Source: an uncultured Saprospiraceae bacterium (lineage in GTDB: Bacteria > Bacteroidota > Bacteroidia > Chitinophagales > Saprospiraceae). Taken from it: a stretch of DNA of 64,000 nucleotides. Location of the stretch: positions 175,968 to 239,967 of the forward strand of contig CALSOU010000012.1 in assembly GCA_943788055.1 (NCBI GenBank), read 5' to 3'. Shown here one piece after another: positions 33,597 through 43,506 of the stretch (the first letter of the stretch is position 1; each line of letters starts with the position of its first letter). The position numbers and the translations under genes are program-made. The notes beneath the pieces are model-generated. The model was given only the letters and a program-made list of their open reading frames with translations, searched no databases and was not told the DNA's origin.

Positions 33597-35030
33597 ATGC
33601 TAAAGAAACTAACTCCGATATTACTCATATCTGCATCCGTCCTATTTTTCATCAGTATGGCGTATGATGAAGAAAGTAAAACGCAATCTCGCAATTTTAT
33701 TTTCACCATATTTAACGATCAGCCTGATCTACCTGAAGAGCCATTTGCTTATTCAGACATAACTTTTCCTAGTCACTTTAGTAATGATACTATTGAAACC
33801 GGATACGACGGAGAAACTGATACGACGATTCTTGATTTTGTGACAGATGACAAATCAACTCTTGGTCGAGTTTTATTCTATGACAAGACCTTATCTGCCA
33901 TGGAGAACATTTCTTGCGCTTCTTGCCACAAACAAGAAAACTCTTTTGCTGAGAACAAAGCGTTTAGCGAAGGAATAAGTTCATTGACAAAACGAAATTC
34001 AATGAGTTTAAATGATTTAGGTTGGTCCAATAACGTAGGATTTTTCTGGGATATGTCGTTTGGTGATATGACAGAAATGATAGGACTTCCCCTGAAGGAT
34101 GAAAATGAAGTAGGAGCTGTAATTGAGGATGTTGTAGTGAAAATGAGTATGACGGACTACTACCCGGATCTGTTTATTAAAGCTTATGGAGATTATGAAA
34201 TTACAGAAGAGCGAATTGTAGAATCTTTAGTTCATTTTATAAGCAGTATGGTGACGTTTGAAAGTAAATTCGATAAGGCTGCAGATTCCAATTTCAGCAC
34301 TTTTACACAACAAGAGTTTGATGGCTTGCAATTATTTCAACAGTCGTGTGCGACATGTCATGTAGAAGGAAATTTATTTGGAATGAATGGCCCAGGAAAT
34401 CCTACATCAAATCAGATTGTAATGGAGCTTCCTTTTTTATTCAATAATGGTCTTGAAGTTGAGCCCATTGATAAGGGAGTTGGTGACTGGCTGGAGGGAA
34501 TGGACGGGTTGTACAAACTTCCGACAATGAGAAATATTGCGTTAACTGCGCCTTACATGCATGATGGAAGATTTGAAACACTGGATGATGTGATTGATTT
34601 CTACTCTGAAGACGTTGTTGAAACAGATTGGAACTTTTTGATTCCTGCTGATGGATTCAATTTCAATAGCTATGAGAAAGACGCACTGAAAGCGTTCTTG
34701 ATGACCTTAACAGATGAGTCATTTATTGTTGATGAAAAATGGAGTGATCCTTTTGAATCTCCAGTAAACAACACAAACATAGAAATTCAAGAAATTAGCT
34801 TAGCAGTTAGTCCGAATCCTATGAGTACATCTGCAATTATTGATATTCAAAACCCGTCAAACGAAACACTGCAATTAAAAGTCTACAACGAGTTGGGACA
34901 ATTGCTTAAGTCTGATAACATTCGAGGTGAGAGGTATGAAATGGATAAGATTGGTTTAATTCCTGGAGTTTATTCAATCCAAATTTCTGGGATCAATAAA
35001 ATGAGTACAATCAAATTGATAGTCCAATAA
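33597..35030 (+). CDS. Di-haem cytochrome c peroxidase-like protein with T9SS sorting domain
   Basis: A 477-residue exported protein of the bacterial di-haem peroxidase (CcpA/MauG) family. Two haem-c sites: CASCH at about residues 107-111 and CATCH at about 251-255, plus the family stretch LPTMRNIALTAPYMHDGRFETLDDVIDFY. After the peroxidase domain, residues from about 397 form a type IX secretion C-terminal domain (VSPNPMSTSAIIDIQNP..., LKVYNELGQLL, PGVYSIQI), so it should be carried through the outer membrane to the cell surface. A surface-attached haem peroxidase is unusual compared with the periplasmic form. Confidence 0.9.
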   Translation: MLKKLTPILLISASVLFFISMAYDEESKTQSRNFIFTIFNDQPDLPEEPFAYSDITFPSHFSNDTIETGYDGETDTTILDFVTDDKSTLGRVLFYDKTLSAMENISCASCHKQENSFAENKAFSEGISSLTKRNSMSLNDLGWSNNVGFFWDMSFGDMTEMIGLPLKDENEVGAVIEDVVVKMSMTDYYPDLFIKAYGDYEITEERIVESLVHFISSMVTFESKFDKAADSNFSTFTQQEFDGLQLFQQSCATCHVEGNLFGMNGPGNPTSNQIVMELPFLFNNGLEVEPIDKGVGDWLEGMDGLYKLPTMRNIALTAPYMHDGRFETLDDVIDFYSEDVVETDWNFLIPADGFNFNSYEKDALKAFLMTLTDESFIVDEKWSDPFESPVNNTNIEIQEISLAVSPNPMSTSAIIDIQNPSNETLQLKVYNELGQLLKSDNIRGERYEMDKIGLIPGVYSIQISGINKMSTIKLIVQ

Positions 35031-35105
35031 GTAAATATAGTAAGACTCCGATTTTGATCTTTAACAATCATAGTTGAAGATCAAAATTAGTTAAAGGGTT
35101 TGAGA

Positions 35106-35137
35106 AAGAAGTTCCTAGAAAGGGGAACTTCTTTTTT
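35106..35137. terminator. Terminator between peroxidase and hydrolase genes
   Basis: Perfect 10-bp stem AAGAAGTTCC (35106-35115) and GGAACTTCTT (35124-35133), 8-nt loop, followed by Ts. It serves the plus-strand peroxidase gene and possibly the converging hydrolase gene. Confidence 0.85.
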
Positions 35138-35164
35138 ATTTCCTTGGAGCTTCAAAATTGAAAA

Positions 35165-36016
35165 TTACACATTAGCATAGTGTTCTTCGAGGTAATTAAC
35201 GGTTCTATCAACAACCTCGGGTGAACGCAGTTTATGTCCGAATCCCTCTGTTTCAATATAGTTACTATTAGACCAATTCTTAGCTAAGGATTCTGCGTAG
35301 TGAATAGGAGCTTCTTTGTCGTTTCTATCGTGAATAATCAAGCCGGGAAAACGCACTTTGCTGACAAACCTTGCCGAAGTGAAGTAGTCAGGTGTTTGGT
35401 CGTATAAGGTTTTAAATCGTTCTGTAATAAGATACATAGTTTTCTTCGAAAGTCCAAGCATGTTTTGATACACATCGACGAAATCTTGCGCATTACCAGG
35501 ACAGCCCAGAATTACAAGTCCTTTGGCATGTTTTATGGTGCCAGTGTAGCAAGCATACAGAAGTGTAAAGGCTCCTAAGGAATGACCTCCATAGAAGTCC
35601 ATTGGTCCGTAGTTTGCGGTAAAGCCTTTGAGAGTCTTCTCGTATAAGGGTACATTAACTATTTTACCTGATGTATTTCCATGAGCAGGGGCATCGTAGC
35701 AGTAGACTGTGTAGTCAAGATCCTTCAATGCAAAAATATATTTGATCCATCGGAATGTATGACTTTGCCAACCGTGTAGCAGTAGTAGCTTTTTTGATCC
35801 GTTACCCCACTTGTAAACCTGTATATGCTCAACTCCTTCCGCTGAAAAACTAGATTTATCCGCTGTTTCAAGAAATTCTTCTTGCTTAGGTTTTAATTTG
35901 ATCTTGAATGGCGAGCAGAAAACTTCGAATCCCTTTTTTGCCGCATATTTAGGAACAATGATAGACATCAGATTAAGGTATCTACCCATTAACCAAATAA
36001 AGAATTTTATGAACAT
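35165..36016 (-). CDS. Alpha/beta hydrolase
   Basis: A 283-residue serine hydrolase of the alpha/beta fold. The oxyanion HGW is in LLLLHGWQSHTFRW, the nucleophile in GGHSLGAFTLLYA, the acid in LIIHDRNDKEAP and the His in EGFGHKLRSPEVV. An N-terminal hydrophobic stretch may tether it to the membrane. Substrate unknown; carboxylesterase-like. It stands alone. Confidence 0.87.
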   Translation of the reverse strand: MFIKFFIWLMGRYLNLMSIIVPKYAAKKGFEVFCSPFKIKLKPKQEEFLETADKSSFSAEGVEHIQVYKWGNGSKKLLLLHGWQSHTFRWIKYIFALKDLDYTVYCYDAPAHGNTSGKIVNVPLYEKTLKGFTANYGPMDFYGGHSLGAFTLLYACYTGTIKHAKGLVILGCPGNAQDFVDVYQNMLGLSKKTMYLITERFKTLYDQTPDYFTSARFVSKVRFPGLIIHDRNDKEAPIHYAESLAKNWSNSNYIETEGFGHKLRSPEVVDRTVNYLEEHYANV

Positions 36017-36156
36017 TTATAAGTATTTAGATAGCAAACGGGATTATATAGATAATCTAGAAGTTGTCTTTAGGTTGTAATACTGGGAAGCAAATAATTG
36101 GTAATTGCTATGTTGCTAAATTAGACCTTTATGAATACACAAAAAATCAATTTAAT

Positions 36157-37173
36157 TTACTTCGGTTCCTCTACGGTTCCGTCAGCATGTAATGCAAATC
36201 TACCTTTTTCCTTAGAATGGACCATTTCATCTTCCGGCCATGGCCAGCCTCCAAATCCAGTTTGCCGATAATCGTCAAAAGCTTTTTCGATTTCCGCTTT
36301 TGTATTCATAACAAAAGGTCCGTATTGAGCTACGGGTTCATTAATAGGTTTTCCTTGTAGAATCAGTACTTTACACGACTCAGCACCAGCCGTAAGCTGA
36401 ATTTCTTGATTAGCACTTGTTACGACAGCATGATAGAAAGGTATATTTTGATCATCGATTTTTAGGCCAGAACCATGATAGAAATAGACTGTTCGTTTAA
36501 TACCTTCTGACGCAGCAGGTAGCGTGTAGTTTGCGCCTGCCTCCATGTCAAGTCTCGCAACTAGAACTTGGTTTTTTGGATCAGCGGCCCAACTTGATGG
36601 GGTTGGCTTTAGTGCACTGTTATCTCCCAATGTTCCCGCAATTAGTTTAATTGAAGCTGTCTTTTCATTTTCGTCATGGTGCTTGATAGCAGGAATCTTT
36701 TCGTTCCACAGCATTTTGAAATGGGGTTCAACCATTTTGCTTTTTGCTGGAAGATTAAGCCATATTTGAAAAATCTCAAGCGTGTTTTTGTGATCTTCTC
36801 GCAATAGGGGGAACATCTCAGAGTGCAAGACTCCTTTGCCTGCTGTCATCCATTGAACATCACCTTCACTGAATCGCCCAGCTGCACCAAGTGAATCGGA
36901 ATGATCCACGAAACCCTCCTCGGCAATCGTTATAGTCTCAAATCCTCTGTGAGGATGGTGTGGAAATCCAGGTACTTTTCGTCCATGATACATTCTCCAA
37001 CCATCTTTTACAACAAAATCATTACCCATGACGCGTCCAGTTAGTGACGCGTCCGGTGACATGTCTGGCTTAGCTTTTGGATATTCATCCCTGTGATGTA
37101 CACAAAATAAAAATGGATCCTCCGTTTGCCAAGGAAATTGAAGTGGTATTATACGTTTGATTGCTGTGCTCAT
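36157..37173 (-). CDS. Pirin family protein
   Basis: A bicupin of 338 residues. The N-terminal cupin has the pirin metal motif GFPHHPHRGFETIT plus the later HSEMFP, giving the three His and the Glu. The second cupin lacks a full metal set, as usual for the family. Bacterial pirins act as quercetinases or as regulators of metabolic enzymes, and which applies cannot be told. The C-terminal FGGWPWPEDEMVHS is a conserved pirin end. Stands alone. Confidence 0.9.
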   Translation of the reverse strand: MSTAIKRIIPLQFPWQTEDPFLFCVHHRDEYPKAKPDMSPDASLTGRVMGNDFVVKDGWRMYHGRKVPGFPHHPHRGFETITIAEEGFVDHSDSLGAAGRFSEGDVQWMTAGKGVLHSEMFPLLREDHKNTLEIFQIWLNLPAKSKMVEPHFKMLWNEKIPAIKHHDENEKTASIKLIAGTLGDNSALKPTPSSWAADPKNQVLVARLDMEAGANYTLPAASEGIKRTVYFYHGSGLKIDDQNIPFYHAVVTSANQEIQLTAGAESCKVLILQGKPINEPVAQYGPFVMNTKAEIEKAFDDYRQTGFGGWPWPEDEMVHSKEKGRFALHADGTVEEPK

Positions 37174-37304
37174 ACAAAAGAAACGGCTGTGTTTCTAAAT
37201 GGTTCTTCGACTTTGACCAAAAATCAAAATGAAGAATTCCAAGCTTATTGATCAAAAAGACCGGATGTCCGTTCACTGATTATTGACTACATTCTTGCTA
37301 GTGC

Positions 37305-38633
37305 TTATTTGCAACCAAGATCAATCTGACTCTGAATATCGTTGTTGGGAAAACAGTTGCCAGAAGGTAATTCTGACGGTACATAACGCACCAAATCTGG
37401 ATCATATAGTCCATTAAGGATAAAATCTTCGAGTTGCAGTATCTCCTCGTGGGTTAGTCCTAAAGGGCTAAATTCCTCAGCTAATTGCTGTCTGTCCACT
37501 TCTGAGTTTTCAGGAATTCCTTTGTTTTTGTACCATAAAAGATCAGTCAAACTCTCAAATGATGCGCCGTGTCCATAAAACGTTACATCACGAAGGTTAT
37601 AAAGCTGCGGAGTTTTGAATTTGTATTTATCAGATTCAACTTTTGTAAATGAATATCTACCTAGTTTTGTAGGATCTTCTGTATTGTATGTGAATACTTC
37701 ACTAGGTTCAAATTCTTTCATTCCAAGTGCATGAAATTCCATTCCATTTAAGGCTGGCCCCGAATGACATGAAACACAGCCTGCTTCGCCGAAGAATAGT
37801 AATGCCCCTTTCTTTTGATTGTCAGTTAGAGCAGTTCGATCACCTTCCAGATATCTTTGAAATGGAGCTTGATTAGAAAATAGTGTTCTTTCATATGCAG
37901 CGATCGCAAGTCCAGCTGTAGTGTTAGTGTATCTTTCTTCTTGGTTAACTTCTAAAAAGGCATCATCAAATAATGCTTTGTAACCATATTCTTCGATGGC
38001 GGTTTGATCAACTTTAAGCCGGTGTACACCCATTCCGGCAATCGCTTGCGTTTCAATTCCTTGGAATCCAAGATTATTGAACTCTTTGGGAGTGTCATCT
38101 GTCCATTGCGCTTCGGTACCTGAATTTAGTCCTCCGACTCCAAACTGCCCATTCCAAAGCATTAGCTCTTGATAGGCGGTGTTCATCGCCGTAGATGTTC
38201 TGATTGGTTGAACATCAATTAATTCAAGTTCACATTGCATATTCCTGGTTCTTAGATCTCCATTATTACCAAAACCTTGGCCTCCGTCACCTATACCTTG
38301 CCTTAAACCCGATTGAAATCCAGCTTCAGAATGATGGCAGGTTGCGCAAGAATAAGTTCCTTGGGTTATAGGGAATTCCCCTTCGTTTGCAAATGCTGTT
38401 TCGTGAAAAAGTAATTTTCCTAGTTCGATTTTTTCAATCGTTAGTGGATTCAGTGGATCTTGAGGGATTGCTTCTAGATCATCTGATTTTGGAAACTGAA
38501 AGAAGGATAAAGATTGGTTGTCTGCATTACTTATTAATCTAGATTCTAGAGTAGTGTCTAATTCGATGTCGGATTCAGGCTGACATGAAATTACAAACAA
38601 AACCAGTAAGAGACTGATAGGTAATGGTTTCAT
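37305..38633 (-). CDS. Di-haem cytochrome c peroxidase-family lipoprotein
   Basis: A 442-residue lipoprotein (signal ending in VISC, Cys about residue 17) with two haem-c motifs: CATCH and CVSCH. The wider pattern (LGKLLFHET, YAAYERTLFS-like AAYERTLFSNQ, KTPQLYNLRDVTFYGHGASFESLTDLLWY) places it in the di-haem peroxidase/MauG superfamily. Cys-rich long inserts, such as around NMQCELELIDVQPIRT, differ from classical CcpA. I start at the ATG giving MKPLPISLL, which yields a clean signal peptide. It is the second such protein within 4 kb, here lipid-anchored rather than T9SS-sorted. Confidence 0.87.
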   Translation of the reverse strand: MKPLPISLLLVLFVISCQPESDIELDTTLESRLISNADNQSLSFFQFPKSDDLEAIPQDPLNPLTIEKIELGKLLFHETAFANEGEFPITQGTYSCATCHHSEAGFQSGLRQGIGDGGQGFGNNGDLRTRNMQCELELIDVQPIRTSTAMNTAYQELMLWNGQFGVGGLNSGTEAQWTDDTPKEFNNLGFQGIETQAIAGMGVHRLKVDQTAIEEYGYKALFDDAFLEVNQEERYTNTTAGLAIAAYERTLFSNQAPFQRYLEGDRTALTDNQKKGALLFFGEAGCVSCHSGPALNGMEFHALGMKEFEPSEVFTYNTEDPTKLGRYSFTKVESDKYKFKTPQLYNLRDVTFYGHGASFESLTDLLWYKNKGIPENSEVDRQQLAEEFSPLGLTHEEILQLEDFILNGLYDPDLVRYVPSELPSGNCFPNNDIQSQIDLGCK

Positions 38634-38787
38634 TGTAGGAGAGTTATTTTGAGTATTAAATACCTTCAACAATAAAGTAAATTAATAATTTTAATTTGAT
38701 TTTTAACCCTTGTTGTAATACTTTTTTTGAATAAATTCAATACATAGAAAGATTGCAATATGTTTTTCTAAAAAATTGTGCTGTACA

Positions 38788-39286
38788 ATGAGCGTTGAAA
38801 GCTTCCAAATAAGACCTAGATTTGAATTGACCGTCAGTGGCAATATTCAAGATATTCAAGATCATATAACAGCGCATCAGAAGAATTTTTCTAGTACTAT
38901 CACAAGTAGCTTCAGACCAGTATCTTTCATTGCGTCCTGCAGATGAGGATTTACATTACTGGTCACCTTACTTAAGATTAGTATTAGATGAAATGAATGA
39001 AAATGAAACGTTTATCAGAGGATATTTCGGCCCGAGTCCCAATATTTGGACTATGTTTTTTTATGCATTGATTGTTTTTGCTTGAGGTATCATTTCAATT
39101 ATTGGTATGGCTAATTGGTTTGTGGGGAACTCCTACGGAATATTATGGTTGGTTCCACTATGTGTTTTGTTGTTTTCAACATTATATTTGATTTCCTATT
39201 TAGGGCAGCGAAGAGGAAATAGACAGATGCGTATGTTAAAGAACTTCTTGAAGCAGGCTATTGCAGCAAGAGAAATCGCTGAGTAA
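38788..39286 (+). pseudogene. Unknown two-helix membrane protein, one frameshift and one stop
   Basis: From the ATG at 38788 (MSVESFQIRPRFELTVSG) the frame breaks near 38915-38921, where one extra base must be removed to reach QYLSLRPADEDLHYWSPYLRLVLDEMNEN. The second part contains two membrane helices and a TGA at 39083-39085 inside the first (IVFA-stop-GII), at a position where TGG (Trp) would fit. The C-terminus is basic (GQRRGNRQMRMLKNFLKQA). I recognise the layout of a small Bacteroidota membrane protein but cannot name the family. It accounts for nearly all the sequence between the peroxidase and the Crp/Fnr gene. Confidence 0.7.
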
Positions 39287-39313
39287 TTCATTGACAAATA
39301 AAGTATTAAGTGT

Positions 39314-39982
39314 ATGATTCAAAATGAGGTGGAAAGAGACTGTTCGGAACGGATGAAAGAGAAATTTGAATTTCTTTTTGAGCCTGGATTCATAAAAAGT
39401 ATCTGTCATCATGGTAGAATTAGGACAATTGAGGCGGATAAGCAAATTATCGGAATAGGGGATGATATCAAGCATATGCCTATAGTACTATCTGGCTCAT
39501 TAAAAGTCATGACGGAGGATGTAGAAGGGGATGAGTTGTTGCTTTATTACCTAGAGTTTGGGGAAACCTGCGCAGTAACACTCAATTGCTGTACGAAGAA
39601 AACTAAATCTACGATCAGAGCAATAACAGAAACAACTTGTGAAATCATCATGGTACCAGTGGAGTTTATGGAGAAGTGGATGATTGAATTTTCTAGTTGG
39701 AGAAATTTTGTTCTCGATACATACAATAATCGTGTCAACGAGTTGCTCAAATCGATTGACCTTTTAGTTTTCAATAGTCTTGAAGCTCGCATCGAGAAGT
39801 ATTTGCAAGACAAGGCCTGGGTTACAAATGATTCTATTCTTAATGTATCTCATTCTGATATTGCAAATGAATTGCACTCGTCGAGGGTCGTGATATCTCG
39901 CATTTTGAAGAAACTTGAAAAGCAAGGTCTGATTAAACAAGGGAGGAATAAGGTAGAGCTATTGAAGATCAAATTAGGATAG
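39314..39982 (+). CDS. Crp/Fnr family transcriptional regulator
   Basis: A 222-residue regulator with an N-terminal cyclic-nucleotide-binding-type barrel (IIGIGDDIKHMPIVLSGSLKVM) and a C-terminal winged helix (LNVSHSDIANELHSSRVVISRILKKLEKQGLI). The barrel lacks the cAMP-binding Arg/Glu set of Crp, so it probably senses something else. Two adjacent Cys (LNCC) lie in the barrel; whether they bind a cluster is unknown. It is followed by sulfur genes (metallo-hydrolase/rhodanese and SulP). Regulators of this type stand before such genes in other Bacteroidota, so it likely controls them. Confidence 0.88.
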   Translation: MIQNEVERDCSERMKEKFEFLFEPGFIKSICHHGRIRTIEADKQIIGIGDDIKHMPIVLSGSLKVMTEDVEGDELLLYYLEFGETCAVTLNCCTKKTKSTIRAITETTCEIIMVPVEFMEKWMIEFSSWRNFVLDTYNNRVNELLKSIDLLVFNSLEARIEKYLQDKAWVTNDSILNVSHSDIANELHSSRVVISRILKKLEKQGLIKQGRNKVELLKIKLG

Positions 39983-40015
39983 TCCAATTATATAGGGAGA
40001 TTCATTGTTTAGTCA

Positions 40016-40238
40016 ATGAAGAATAGAATGAATCTATCAACAAAAGAGGCTTATGTAAGCTTTGGGATGCTTTTGACGCTCATGCTGTCAATGTGGTTAC
40101 CGACACCAACTACAATATATTGCTATGCTAAGTGGCGACCTGCTAATGATTGTTTTAGTAGTAAGCGTGCTGAAAGGTTCCGCTAACAACTATCCAGAAT
40201 TACCAGAACATGCAGAGGGTGACTATTTGAAAGACTAG
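40016..40238 (+). pseudogene. Small two-helix membrane protein, frameshifted
   Basis: The ATG at 40016 opens MKNRMNLSTKEAYVSFGMLLTLMLSMWLP. Removing one base near 40118-40125 continues into MLSGDLLMIVLVVSVLKG and ends at the TAG at 40236. The result is a protein of about 74 residues with two membrane helices. It lies between the Crp/Fnr gene and the metallo-hydrolase gene, where small membrane proteins are common in such sulfur clusters. The frame break is again a one-base insertion. Family not recognised. Confidence 0.55.
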
Positions 40239-40331
40239 ATAAGTCTTATAACTTTCTAAGTGACCGCGGTTACCTTCATTTCCTATTTTTGATAGATATT
40301 TGTGGTACATTACGCAAAATTATAAATTAGA

Positions 40332-41759
40332 ATGATGAATTTAGATGAACAGATTGAACAGATATACACAAGTTGTCTTGCTCAAGGTTCTTATTTTATA
40401 GAGTCGCAGGGAGAAGCTGTGGTAATTGATCCTATACGAGAACCAGATCCATACATTGAAAGAGCAAAAGCTAGTGGTGTAAAAATTAAATATATTTTAG
40501 AAACTCATTTTCATGCGGATTTCGTTTCGGGACATGTTGATCTGGCAAAAGAGACAGGCGCCACAATTGTTTTCGGTCCTGGTGCTGAAACATATTTCAA
40601 GAAGCATGAAGCCAAGGACGGGGAGATTCTTAAAGTAGGTGCCTTATCCATAAAAGTACTGCATACACCTGGTCACACTCCTGAAAGTACTACATATCTT
40701 TTGTTTGACGAAGCTGGAAGAGAACATTCAATTTATACTGGTGACACATTATTTATTGGCGACGTTGGAAGACCTGATTTAGCTCAGAAAGCCACTGGTC
40801 TAACACAAGAAGATTTAGCTGGTTGGTTGTATGATAGTTTACGAAACAAAATCATGACATTGCCAGATGATGTTATTGTTTATCCCGCACATGGTGCTGG
40901 TTCATCTTGCGGAAAAAACATGAGTGCAGAAACATTTGATACTTTAGGAAATCAAAAAGCAACAAACTATGCCTTGCGAGCAGACATGACGCGAGACGAG
41001 TTTATTGATGAGGTTACTGCTGGGCTGCAAGAGCCACCGCAATACTTTGCTTTGAACGCTTCAATGAATAAGAAGGGATATGAAGCCTTTGATGAAGTTA
41101 TGTCTCAAGGATTAAATGCTTTTAGTCTTGAAGACTTTAAGAATCTAAGCAAGCAATCTGACGTGCTAATAATTGATGTACGTGATAAAGGAGAATTTGC
41201 AAAATCTCACATACCTGGATCTATGTTTATTGGTCTTAACGGTAGTTTTGCACCGTGGGTAGGAGCATTGATAGAGAATATAAATCAAAAAATAGCGATT
41301 GTTGCGCCTACTGGAAAAGAAGAAGAGTCTGTACGGAGGTTGGCGAGAGTCGGATATGACAACTGCATAGGATACCTTGAAGGTGGATTTGAATCATGGT
41401 TAAGCGCTGGTCAAGACATAGATTCACTGAAAACTATAACAGTAGAACAATTCATACAAGGAGATAAGGATGCTCAGGTAATAGATGTGAGAAAGCCATC
41501 TGAATATGAATCTAGTCATCTTACGCAAGCACTGAATTTACCTCTAGACTTTTTTCTATCTGGAAGTACAGATGATCTTAAGCCTTCGGTAAAGTATTTT
41601 CTACATTGCAAAAGTGGGTATAGAGCGACCGTGGCTTCTTCATTTTTGAAGCAAAAAGGTATTCATGATATAACTACTATTATTGGCCAATTTGATGATC
41701 TAAAAGTGTCAGGACTTTTAGTTGAAGGTTCGTGCCCATCACTTCAGGTTTTAACTTAA
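40332..41759 (+). CDS. Metallo-beta-lactamase fold hydrolase with two rhodanese domains
   Basis: A 475-residue protein. The N-terminal metallo-hydrolase domain has THFHADFVSGH, the HTPGHTPEST metal motif, TGDTLFIGDVGRPD and YPAHGAGSSCG, the persulfide dioxygenase (ETHE1-like) set. Two rhodanese domains follow. The first (VLIIDVRDKGEF) has no Cys in its active loop (VAPTGKEEES); the second (QVIDVRKPSEY) has HCKSGYR with the sulfur-carrying Cys. By family knowledge it should oxidise glutathione or low-molecular-weight persulfide and pass sulfur. SulP follows 5 bp later, so they are one operon. Confidence 0.9.
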   Translation: MMNLDEQIEQIYTSCLAQGSYFIESQGEAVVIDPIREPDPYIERAKASGVKIKYILETHFHADFVSGHVDLAKETGATIVFGPGAETYFKKHEAKDGEILKVGALSIKVLHTPGHTPESTTYLLFDEAGREHSIYTGDTLFIGDVGRPDLAQKATGLTQEDLAGWLYDSLRNKIMTLPDDVIVYPAHGAGSSCGKNMSAETFDTLGNQKATNYALRADMTRDEFIDEVTAGLQEPPQYFALNASMNKKGYEAFDEVMSQGLNAFSLEDFKNLSKQSDVLIIDVRDKGEFAKSHIPGSMFIGLNGSFAPWVGALIENINQKIAIVAPTGKEEESVRRLARVGYDNCIGYLEGGFESWLSAGQDIDSLKTITVEQFIQGDKDAQVIDVRKPSEYESSHLTQALNLPLDFFLSGSTDDLKPSVKYFLHCKSGYRATVASSFLKQKGIHDITTIIGQFDDLKVSGLLVEGSCPSLQVLT

Positions 41760-41764
41760 ATTAG

Positions 41765-43456
41765 GTGTTCTCCATAAATAGAACGAATTTAAATATAAGG
41801 TCAGTTTCTACTGACCTTACTGCTGGGCTTACAGTTGCTGTGATACTAATTCCGCAGGCGATGGCTTATGCTGTCTTGGCAGGTATGCCTGCCGTTTACG
41901 GATTATATGCTTCCTTGATTCCATTGATTGTTTATCCGATTTTTGCAAGTTCTATTTCGCTATCGATAGGACCAGTCGCTTTAATTTCTATCATTTTATT
42001 GGCTGGTATTTCTGTCTATGCAACTCCATTCTCAGAAGAGTATATTAGCCTTGTACTTTTGACTGGACTATTTGCGGGACTTTTTCAAGTCCTTTATGCC
42101 GTTCTGCGTTTGGGAAGACTTTCTCACTTTCTTTCGAAACCTGTGCTTTCGGGATTTATTTCTGCAGCTGGATTGATTATTGCTATCAGCCAATTGAAGC
42201 ACCTTTTGGGAATTCAATTGGAAAGAAGAGATAATCTATTCCTTACGTTAGTAGATGTATTTCAGAAGATTCAGGAAGTAAACCGCTATTCATTGGGGAT
42301 TGGTATTGCTGCAATCGGGATGATTTACTTTTTAAAGTTCTTACATAAAGCGATTCCAGCGCATTTGATTGTGACAATTTTAGCAATTCTCGCCTTTTAT
42401 TTTCTTGGTCTTGAAAAGTATTCTGTTGCCACAATCGGAGAAATCCAAGCCGGACTTTCTGCATTTGATATAAGCTTTCTTCAAGATCTGAGTTTTTCCA
42501 AAATCCGCGCTGTCATACCTACAGCGTTCATCGTTAGTATAATCTGTTTTATTAGTTCCTATGCGATCGCTTTTTCATTTCAGTATTCTCAGCAAAATAA
42601 AGTATTGGCAAATAAAGAGCTTCTGTCACTAGGTCTGGCGAAGATCGTAGGTAGTTTTTTTCTCGCTTATCCTAGCTCCGGTAGTTTTTCTCGCTCTGCG
42701 GTTAATAATCAGAGCGGCGCTAAAACAGGTATGTCAAGTGTATTTACAGCTATTGTCGTAGGAATCTGCCTTATTTTCTTTACAGGTTTGTTTTCTCAAC
42801 TAGCAATGTCGGTGCTCTCAGCTATTATTTTGAGCTCGGTTATCGGTTTCGTTGACATTAAGGAGATGAAACGCTTATGGAAAATAAATCGCCGAGATTT
42901 CTGGACCTTAATTGTAACCTTTTTTCTCACGCTGATTTTAGGTATAGTGCCAGGTATAATGGGTGGGATAATCCTTTCTCTATTGTCGGTTGTCATCAGA
43001 TCTTCAAATCCACACTTTGCAATTTTAGGTAAGTTACCGAAAGCGGAATCATATCGAAATATCAAAAGGTACCCCGAGGCCTCTACGATTGCAGGTACAT
43101 TTATACTTAGATATGATATGGATCTATTTTTTGCAAACGCTGACCATTTCTACAATGTCGTCATTGAAGGCTTAGAGAATAGCCAAGATGTAGATACTTG
43201 TATTCTACATTTGGGTCCAGTAAATTATATCGACTCATCAGCGATGGTCAAAATACATGATCTTATAAGCTATTGTAATCTTGAGGGCATTACCCTGCAT
43301 TTTACAAATCTTATAGGTGTAGTTAGAGACCAATTTGCCAATGAAGGTATTTTTGAGAAGATTAGTCCAAAGCAAGTTCATCTATCTATCAATGATGCAC
43401 TTAGTTCAGATAAGGTGAAATCAGATACCGGTTACTCAACCCAAGTAAATTGCTAA
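41765..43456 (+). CDS. SulP family anion transporter with STAS domain
   Basis: Starts with GTG, 5 bp after the metallo-hydrolase stop. The 563-residue product has a multi-helix transporter domain of the SulP family with LTVAVILIPQAMAYAVLAGMPAVYGLYAS near the start and AYPSSGSFSRSAVNNQSGAKT in the substrate site. A C-terminal STAS domain follows (about 447-550; HLGPVNYIDSSAM). Sulfate or another anion such as bicarbonate may be moved. Its coupling to a persulfide-oxidising enzyme argues for sulfite or sulfate export or uptake; this is inference. Confidence 0.9.
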   Translation: MFSINRTNLNIRSVSTDLTAGLTVAVILIPQAMAYAVLAGMPAVYGLYASLIPLIVYPIFASSISLSIGPVALISIILLAGISVYATPFSEEYISLVLLTGLFAGLFQVLYAVLRLGRLSHFLSKPVLSGFISAAGLIIAISQLKHLLGIQLERRDNLFLTLVDVFQKIQEVNRYSLGIGIAAIGMIYFLKFLHKAIPAHLIVTILAILAFYFLGLEKYSVATIGEIQAGLSAFDISFLQDLSFSKIRAVIPTAFIVSIICFISSYAIAFSFQYSQQNKVLANKELLSLGLAKIVGSFFLAYPSSGSFSRSAVNNQSGAKTGMSSVFTAIVVGICLIFFTGLFSQLAMSVLSAIILSSVIGFVDIKEMKRLWKINRRDFWTLIVTFFLTLILGIVPGIMGGIILSLLSVVIRSSNPHFAILGKLPKAESYRNIKRYPEASTIAGTFILRYDMDLFFANADHFYNVVIEGLENSQDVDTCILHLGPVNYIDSSAMVKIHDLISYCNLEGITLHFTNLIGVVRDQFANEGIFEKISPKQVHLSINDALSSDKVKSDTGYSTQVNC

Positions 43457-43506
43457 GAGAAATCTTCTAGCCCGATTACTTCTATTTTTGCAGCCTTACC
43501 GAAGTT

